The position numbers were made by a program, and so were the translations under genes. A stretch of DNA of 64,000 bases, from positions 186,001 to 250,000 of the forward strand of contig WWBZ02000001.1 of NCBI GenBank assembly GCA_011503125.2. Reading direction: 5' to 3'. Numbering within the stretch: position 1 is the stretch's first letter; each line of letters begins with the position of its first letter. This document shows, in pieces, positions 57,515-64,000 of the stretch. Below the pieces are notes generated by a model. That model did no database searches, was not told the origin of the DNA, and saw only the letters and a list, made by a program, of their open reading frames with translations. The DNA is from Botryosphaeria dothidea. Taxonomy: Eukaryota > Ascomycota > Dothideomycetes > Botryosphaeriales > Botryosphaeriaceae.

Positions 57515-59622
57515 TCAATCCTCCTCCCTCTTACCAACAACGCCCTCCACCTCCATATCCGCCACAAACCCCGCCGTCGCCCGCCTCTTCCCCGGCGCGC
57601 TCCCCGTGCTGCTGTTCGGACTCCCCACCTCGACCTCGACCCTTCTCCTCCTCTCGCCGCCCCCTCCTTCCGTCGACGTCGTCGCCGCGAACGGGCTGGC
57701 CAGGCCGCCTGCTTGGCTGCCTCCTGCGTGCACCACCGTCGGCACCGTGCGCGGCGTCGCGGCCGTCGTGGTGACGTCGCCGGACGACGACTGGTGGCCG
57801 GAGATGCTGCCGCCCTGGCTGAGGGGCGTGACGGGGCGCTGGCCGAGGGTGAGCGCGGCGCCGACGGATGCGGCGGCGCTGCTGAGCGGCGTGGGCGTCT
57901 GCCGCGGCGTCGTCGTCTGGTGGTGGTGGTGGTGGTGGTGGTTGTACGGGCGCGGCTGGTGGAGGTGCAGGATCGGTGGGTTCTGGTATTGGGGCGTTGG
58001 GAGCGGGAGCGGCGACGGGTGGCCGCTGTTGGTGCCGCCGCTGCAGACGGAGGAGGGAGGGGGTGGGATGGCGGGCACAGGGAGAGGTGGGGGCGGCCAT
58101 TGGGTGTCGCGCTCGCGGGAGGGTTCGCGGGAGAGCGAGTGGTGGGAGGGTGGGTATGGGGAGGGGTGGGATTGTTGTTGTGGGTTGAGGGCGTAGGGGG
58201 ACTGTGGCGGTGGGTGGTGGTGGTGGTGGTGGTGGTGGTGGTGGTGGGCGCGCTCGTGCGGAGAGACGTGGTAGTGAGGGCTTGTGGGGTCGGTTTCGGA
58301 AGGGGGCGAGGCGTTGTCGTCGTCGATGCCGCCGGGTGGTGTTGGGTTGCCGCCCGCCGAAGTGCCTCGATACTGGACGTTGGCGCGGCGGAGCATCTCC
58401 TCTTCGCCGAGTTGCCAGTGCATGCGCTCGCAGGATCGCCAGGGCCGGCACATCTCGTCGGCGATGCGCTTCCACATGTCTTCCATGAACCTAGTTGTTG
58501 GAGAAAGAGTGCGTTAGTGGTGGTGGGGGGGGGGGGGGGGGGGTTTCGTAAAGCTGAGACAGGGGAAAGTTGGGTGTAGAGGAAACATCAAAACTCAATG
58601 GTGTCAGGTAGATTTCGAACGCGGTGGTCTTGGGCTAGATGGTCTGACAAGCGTTGACTCCGGCCAAAGGCGGCTTGTAGGATGGGGAGTAGTCATTCTA
58701 GATGGACTTAGGGGGCTTCAAATAAAGGCTGCTCCTAGGCTTCCTTTTTTTGTACCCCCAAAGGTTCGAGACCTGTCATATAAGGCTCTCAGTCCATCCA
58801 GATGATACGTCAAGTCGATACAAGCTCGTCGATGATCTTCTGCGGGTCGCTTGCCAGTTGCATCTCGCCTCTAGGTGCCACAACGTTAGCGCCAACGCAA
58901 GGGGAAAACACCAAAGCATACCGATGATACAGGCGCGCAAGCATGTCCTTCTCGTCCTCACCCCATTCTTTCTTCTCGGTGTAATTCTGATATCGCAGTC
59001 GACAGGCCGTGGCACTGCGGCCCGGGTTCTGCTGTGAGATGTCGACCCACTTCATGCCGCTGCTTCGCAGCTTGATCAGCAGCTTCTCTTCCTCTTCCGT
59101 CCACTTGCCCTTCAACTTCTTCTCCTTCTTAGCTGCACTACCACCGCCTGCTCCAGGGTCACCGTTGCCCGTGCCTAGCGCTCGCGATGCGGTGCGCTTG
59201 TTGGATGAGACGGGGCTAGATGCAGCTGCCGGGTGCAGAGGAGCGTGGTGAGAGGTGGACAAGGACTGCAAATAAGGACCCGGAGCGGCGCTGTGAGATT
59301 GGGCCTGTGCCACGCCTCCCGAGTAGATGGGCCTATAGCTTTGATGGATGTAGGCTGGAGGTGATTGCTGCTGCTGCTGTTGCTGAAGTTCGTCAGGGTA
59401 CTGTCGGAAGCTTGGAAGTTGCTGGACGGGGGTCCATTGCGGGGCTTGGGCTCCGGGCGGCGAGGGTGATGGAACTGCGGTTGTCGAGCGAGGGGTGGCG
59501 TAGGAAGCTGATGGGAGGTGGGATGGAGCTGGTGGTGGGGCCCCTGGAAGATGTTGCGAGCCAAGACTCGGGATTCGAGCAGAACCTTGGGAAGAAATGC
59601 TCTTCCTATCCCGCGGGGACAC
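57515..59622 (-). CDS. Two-repeat Myb/SANT-like DNA-binding protein, 5' end uncertain
   Basis: Minus strand; proposed exons from about 59622 down to 58922, then 58490-57515. The N-terminal region is Ser/Pro/Gln-rich with a seven-Gln run. The first SANT repeat is LKGKWTEEEEKLLIKLRSSG, MKWVDISQQNPGRSATACRL, RYQNYTEKK. The second spans the junction: EWGEDEKDMLARLYHR|FMED, MWKRIADEMCRPWRSCERMH, WQLGEEEML. The rest is low complexity with two poly-His runs (12 and 8) and a basic end (GKRRATAGFV). No ATG opens the long frame: it is open upstream to an in-frame TGA near 59683. One option is a short exon from the ATG at 59713 (MAWPSLGGRP) spliced to the acceptor GGATAG at about 59605. Intron 1 is 431 bases and contains an alternative acceptor, listed separately. 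Confidence 0.78.
58208..58245 (-). repeat. Poly-His-coding trinucleotide run
   Basis: GGT/GTG repeats on the plus strand (CAC/CAT on the coding strand) give about twelve consecutive histidines in the Myb-like protein. A shorter run lies near 57920-57943. Confidence 0.9.
58525..58543 (+). repeat. G19 homopolymer inside the Myb-gene intron
   Basis: Nineteen guanines (C19 on the coding strand) upstream of the CACTAAC branch site and CTAG acceptor used for exon 2. Confidence 0.95.
58810..58870 (-). CDS. Alternative terminal exon of the Myb-like gene
   Basis: The donor after YHR (GTATGC at 58921) can pair with a nearby acceptor (CACCTAG, 58871) to remove a canonical 51-base intron with a GCTAAC branch. 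The frame then reads RGEMQLASDPQKIIDELVST and stops at 58810-58812, giving a product with only the first SANT repeat complete. Downstream sequence is 3'-UTR-like. Confidence 0.5.
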
Positions 59623-61752
59623 GGAGCCGCGAGCGTCTCGCGACTCGAGAAGCGAGGCGATATCCAGGGTGAAAGGTGTTCACTGAGGCCGGCCTCCAAG
59701 AGAAGGCCAGGCCATCCGCTGGTGAAGACCACGACGCCAAAATGTCGGCTGGCGGAGTGATGGGGAGGCACGTAGGCAGAGAGGCCTGGCAGTCTTCACT
59801 CGGGGAGATGGGGGGTGGGTGAAGACGGAAGGGTTTTATGGGGCGTAGTCCGGATGTTGCACAAGTGATGGGCGCAGCAGCAAGCTTAAGCGATATCGAC
59901 TTCTCGGGCCAAAGAGGGAGTCGAGATGGCAAATCAGGCGGCAAGTGGACGGTTGTGGACTGGGAGGCGCCCTAACAGGTACCTGGCTTTGGGGGTAGGG
60001 GAGGGTTTTGAGGGCGGCAAGGTCCGGGGCGTGGGGCACGGGATGTGGAAGTTTGGATGTATAGGTTCGTCGCTGCGCTTGGCGCGGCGGCTGAGGTGCC
60101 AGAGATGCTGGGGCGGGTCGAGGTTCTGGGGCCAGTCGGCTTGCTTAGGGGTGGCGAGGTGACGAGATTCGAAAAGTTCCGAGAAGTGCCTGGGGCTTCG
60201 CCAACTACGTCTTTGTAGGCGCATTCTGCACTCTTACTCGCTGCCTGTCATGTGCTATTTGGGCAAGCGGGCAGCAGGCGCAGCAGGGGCCGTGGGGGCG
60301 GACCCCGGTCAAGTGCGGTGCTTGCAAATACAAAAAAAGCAGGCCCGGTCTGGCGGGAGGGCAAATAAGAAGGGCGCTCTTAGTGAGGGAAACACGATGC
60401 GACCAGGCGAGCGGAAAATTTGATGCTTCCCTAGCACGGCGCTGGGCAACGATGTTCATGCATGATGGACGCGGCGGCGCCACGGAGCGCACACTGCCAG
60501 GATCGCCCGCCAGCCCGGGGCGTAGTGCGCAGTGCACCGTGATCCGAGGCGGACGGCAGAGGGTCACTGACACGATAGCTTTGCGGATGACGTGTCGGGG
60601 TTCTCATGTCACCCGGCGGAGGAGGCTGGCGGGTTAGCACGACGACCCGGCGGGTGTTGAGGCGGCCAGTGAGGGTGGTGATGCAGGCGGTGAACTGCTC
60701 CAGGGATGCTTGAATATGCTAGTCTTTCGGATGCAAGCGTGATGACCTGGCCAAGGCAGATCTGCGCAACCTTTTTGCAGAGATACGATGTCGACTTGAA
60801 CGCGCTTGCGGAGCGGTGAAGGGCAGGTGAAACGGGCCTCGTCCACGGCCGGTTCTGGCGTCCAGCTTCGGCGCATCGCGCGGTGCAACCCGCCACGTGA
60901 GGGCGCGGCCAGGAACACGTTGCTCGGGAGGGCGTGGCGTGACGCATCTCGTCGCCATGTGGTGGAGGAAGAACCGGTTTCATCTCCACTGATGCTGGAG
61001 CATGGCGTAATGGGGTAGGGACAGTCCCGCCGGCGCGGGTTGGCGCCCAATATTCAGGCTCCCAGGCTACGCGACGCTAGATGCTAGCCGCGGGAGGCCC
61101 GCTAGGCTGCCACAGCGCGCCCTCGGCAAAGGCAGCGCGCTGCGACGGCCGGCAGTTGCTCTTCTCACGCACGACCCGCCCGAACGAGTGCATCTCCAGA
61201 TTGATTTCCCGCGGGATCCACGCGATGCGCAGCGCAAGTCATCCGACACGCTGGCGGCGGCGAGGTGCGCGGCTGGGGCCATGACGCATGGCGGCTGTCA
61301 AATGGTTCGCGGCAGCAATGGCGGTGAGGCCCACACGCGGTGGTTGGAGGAGCGGCCGAGCTGGGTGCGTCCGCGTGCGGCGAGCTGCACAAACCATGCG
61401 CCAAGCCGCCCTCCCAAAAACCCATAGGGCCGAACCGCCTCATCGCTTGCTCTCTGAAAGCGCCGCCGCCGCAAGCCCGCGCGCGCCAGACTGCCCACGC
61501 GCCGCCCAGCCCTCCACGGCCGGGCCAGCCTTGAGATCGCCCTGCGCCCCCGCCATTGGCTACCACTCTGCCGGTGCTCCACCTGCCCACTAGCCACCAT
61601 ATCCGGCGTCTGCTCCCCGCGCAAACATCCAAACCAACTCCCCCGACCCAACGGCCTAACCCGCTCGCACCGCGCCAGCCGACGCCGAACCGACACCTGC
61701 CACCCCTTCACCGCGCAGCCACCCAGACACCGCTCAGCTCTTGCTCCCAGCC
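59623..61752. other. Divergent GC-rich region (Myb-like / tubulin cofactor B)
   Basis: 2.1 kb, very CpG-rich from about 60200 to 61700, with many overlapping open frames on both strands as expected for GC-rich DNA. It should include the missing first exon of the Myb-like gene. No other gene is supported. Confidence 0.5.
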
Positions 61753-63841
61753 ATGTCGCTCCACCCCGCCGCCGACGTGCCCTTGCTCGTTGCGTCGCCC
61801 AGCACCCAGAGCGAGCGCCGCATCTCGCCCTCGTGGTCCCTCGCCCACCTGAAGACCCGCCTCGAGCCCGTCACCGGCATCCCGGCCTCGTCCCAGAAGC
61901 TCTCCCTGCGGATCGGCTCGCAGGCCCCGGTCCCCCTCGAGGCGGCGAATGAAGAAGCCACCCGTCTGTCTGAATTTCCTTTGCAGCCTTACGCCGAGAT
62001 CTACGTAAGTCCTGACCTCTCCTCGTCATCTTCCCGCTCTCTCGGCTCCAGTCTCAACCACATCTGCTCGTATCCCATATTGGCCACGCTCGCGAGCCTA
62101 ACCCGGTGGCGCTGTCCCGTCTGCTTCTCATGTCATTGCCTCCCCCGTGCGTTTTGCGTAGCACAACGGAAGACGGGCCACCTCCCGCAAGCCATGATCG
62201 ACGTGATCACTCGAAGCACAGCAGCAGATCTGAAGATCACTGTCTCAACCTCTCCTCTCGTCTCCCACCGCTGCAGGTACCGCCCGCCTCGCCCCCAGCT
62301 GAGGTTTCAGGCCCTTCAGAGGAAAAAGAGACGCGATATTGCTTATTCCGAATGGGGTGTTCGACCGCCGCGGATCCCCCTGATGCGCCGCCTCTTTCTG
62401 CACAAGCCTGCTAAATCCGGCTCCGCCTGTTTGGGATTCTGAGGCAGCTGAGCCGGCAACGGGCAATACCCTGGGAGCCGAGCCGCCGCCGCTGGCATGC
62501 GCGAGCTGGTCACTCTGAACTTGAACACTGATCATATGCTCCCAACCCATTCGTTCCACCGGAGCGAGGCGTGCGCATTCATGCACCCGACCCGCCGCAA
62601 CGGATACTTTCGTGTCCACATGAATGAATCGCTTGCTGGCTGGGGGCCTCGCAGCCTACTAGTGCCCTAGACCCTTAATTGCATCTGCTCCAACGCTCCC
62701 CCGGCCCGCGACGTTATCGTTCTCCAGTGCGAGACGTCCAGCCTACCGCTTGTCACTCGCGCGAGCCAATCACGCCCCCAATGCGCCAGCGCATCACTTC
62801 CCTTGTTGAGCCAGAGCAATCTCGTTGAATTGCCTGTTCTCCCAATTCTGCACCATTTGTAATCTCTTCCCAAAGAGCCCACCGCTGACGTCTCTTGGCA
62901 CATGCTGGACAGGTCGACGACACGCGCCCCGCTGCGGCGCGTACCGATTTCACCGATGTCTCCTCGGTCCAGAAGTACGTGATGCCGCCCGACGAGTATG
63001 AGCATCGCAAGGACAGCGTGCTGGCCTGGAAGAAGGCGCAGAAGCTTGGCCGCTTCGACCCAGACGCGCCGAGCATCGAGGAGCAGAAAGTCAAGGCTCT
63101 CGAGCGCGAGGTCGACGAAAGAGGTACGCCCGTCAATATCCATTCTTCCATCTTGTCTATTTGACTTTTCGCCCCTTGCTTTTTCCTGATTTCCCTCCTG
63201 TTCGGCGTTGCTTGTGTTGCGTTGTCACTGTGGAGAAATGGGAAGCATGGTGGAGTCCGCTCCGGATGCATTCACCCGGCTCGCTTTTGCCTGGCCCCCA
63301 TCGCCATTCCTCTGCTTCTTGTTTACTCTCACGCCTCCGTTTCCCTTCGCTTCATCCTGCCCGTGCCCGTCCGTCAGCATTCGTAATCGATTTTCCGCAT
63401 CACCACAGCACAGCCCAGCTGAAAGCCCCGGCTCAAAACAAAATCACGGGCGCCACAAACCCTCTTGTTCCCTCAGATCAACGCCCGCCAGTCGACCCCT
63501 AATGTACATATTTAGACCCAACGAAACCTCACTAACCACAACCCTTCGGCTCCAAAACAGGCATCACCGTAGGCTCCCGCGTCCAGCTCCTTCCAGCCGC
63601 CACCGACGGCCGTCGCGGCACCGTGTCCTTTGTTGGTCCCATCCCGGAGCTCCCGCCGCCGGCGGGCCCGTGGGTGGGCGTGACGCTGGACGAACCGACG
63701 GGCAAGAATGACGGTAGCGCCAAGGGCGTCAAGTATTTCGAGTGCAAGCCCAACTGCGGCGTCTTCGTGAGACCGGAGAAGATTGAAGTCGGCGATTTCC
63801 CCGAGATAGACGAGTTCGCAGAGGAGATGGAGGAGATCTAG
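61753..63841 (+). CDS. ALF1: Tubulin-folding cofactor B (Alf1/TBCB)
   Basis: Three exons: 61753-62004, 62913-63123 and 63561-63841; 247 residues, matching the family length. Residues 1-85 are a ubiquitin-like domain (ISPSWSLAHLKTRLEPVTGI, SSQKLSLRIG, LSEFPLQPYAEIY). The middle reads VDDTRPAAARTDFTDVSSVQ then KYVMPPDEYEHRKDSVLAWK and a short charged helix. The CAP-Gly domain is GSRVQLLPAATDGRRGTVSF, GPWVGVTLDEPTGKNDGSAK, GVKYFECKPNCGVFVRPEKI, with the GKNDG-type motif that binds EEY/F tails; the protein itself ends EEMEEI. It works with cofactor E in alpha-tubulin folding. The introns are 908 and 437 bases, far above the local norm, yet both joins restore family sequence exactly and no exon is missing. 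Confidence 0.95.
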
Positions 63842-63868
63842 GGTCGAAATGCTCCGTCACCAGCGTGT

Positions 63869-63886
63869 AAAAAAAAAAAAAAAAAA
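63869..63886 (+). repeat. A18 run in the tubulin cofactor B 3' UTR
   Basis: Eighteen adenines 28 bases after the stop codon. The remaining bases to 64000 show no further gene. Confidence 0.9.
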
Positions 63887-64000
63887 GCAGGATAGCTGTT
63901 TTGTGTATCACTGCAGCTAGTCCACTTCCGCTGAGATGAAGCGAGCGTATATATGATTGCCCGAATGCTGTAGCCGAATTTGATACCATAGCGAAAATCT

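Noticed and set aside
58608..58660. TTCGAA-containing segment on the minus strand resembling a tRNA T-arm
   Set aside because: The flanking bases cannot form the 5-bp stem and no matching D-arm is present.
58744..58774. tRNA-like B box (GGTTCGAGACC at 58764-58774)
   Set aside because: The 11-base B box is good, but the T stem pairs poorly, there is no A box or acceptor stem at the right distance upstream, and the sequence lies in the Myb-gene intron/3' flank.

Overview
This is nuclear DNA of a filamentous ascomycete (Pezizomycotina; Dothideomycetes is my guess, not proven). The genes are conserved eukaryotic ones broken by many 50-110 base GT..AG introns with CTNAC-type branch sites. They include fungal families such as QCR10, FacC/YAT2-type carnitine acetyltransferase, PaxM-type FAD monooxygenase, Mif2 and SCD6. 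There is no operon structure. I saw no rRNA, convincing tRNA, CRISPR array or recognisable transposon.

Layout. 0-8.2 kb: 3' end of a Neo1-type flippase (+), a one-span membrane protein (+), a serine-rich conserved protein (-), QCR10 (+) and proteasome alpha-5 (-). 8.2-16 kb is the accessory part: a 152-bp tandem repeat (8751-9163), an 813-residue FAD monooxygenase fused to a membrane domain (+), an ABM-domain protein (-), and a secreted, probably GPI-anchored Gly/Ser/Glu-rich protein (-) built from phase-1 mini-exons. 16-18.7 kb holds no gene I can support.

18.7-32 kb: carnitine acetyltransferase (-), a RAD57-like recombinase (+), RVB2 (-) and a 1,300-residue coiled-coil protein (+). 33.7-46.9 kb: a HOOK dynein adaptor (-), a small secreted I9-like protein (-), PCF11 (+), adenylate kinase with a GC-AG intron (+), a KPWE-motif protein resembling the PTS2 import factor Pex39 (-), and SCD6/LSM14 (+). 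49.9-64 kb: a small forkhead-like protein (+), Mif2/CENP-C with a 1.47-kb intron inside its cupin domain (+), a Myb/SANT protein with two competing 3' ends (-), and tubulin cofactor B with unusually long introns (+).

Most genes are unrelated housekeeping genes: proteasome, respiration, polyadenylation, mRNA storage, kinetochore, endosome transport, tubulin folding and acetyl transfer. The least explained items are the monooxygenase fusion with its ABM neighbour, the mini-exon cell-surface gene, the forkhead-like gene, and several introns whose retention or alternative splicing would swap a protein's C-terminus. All exon joins were worked out by hand from reading frame, splice consensus and family pattern; none is backed by transcripts here.
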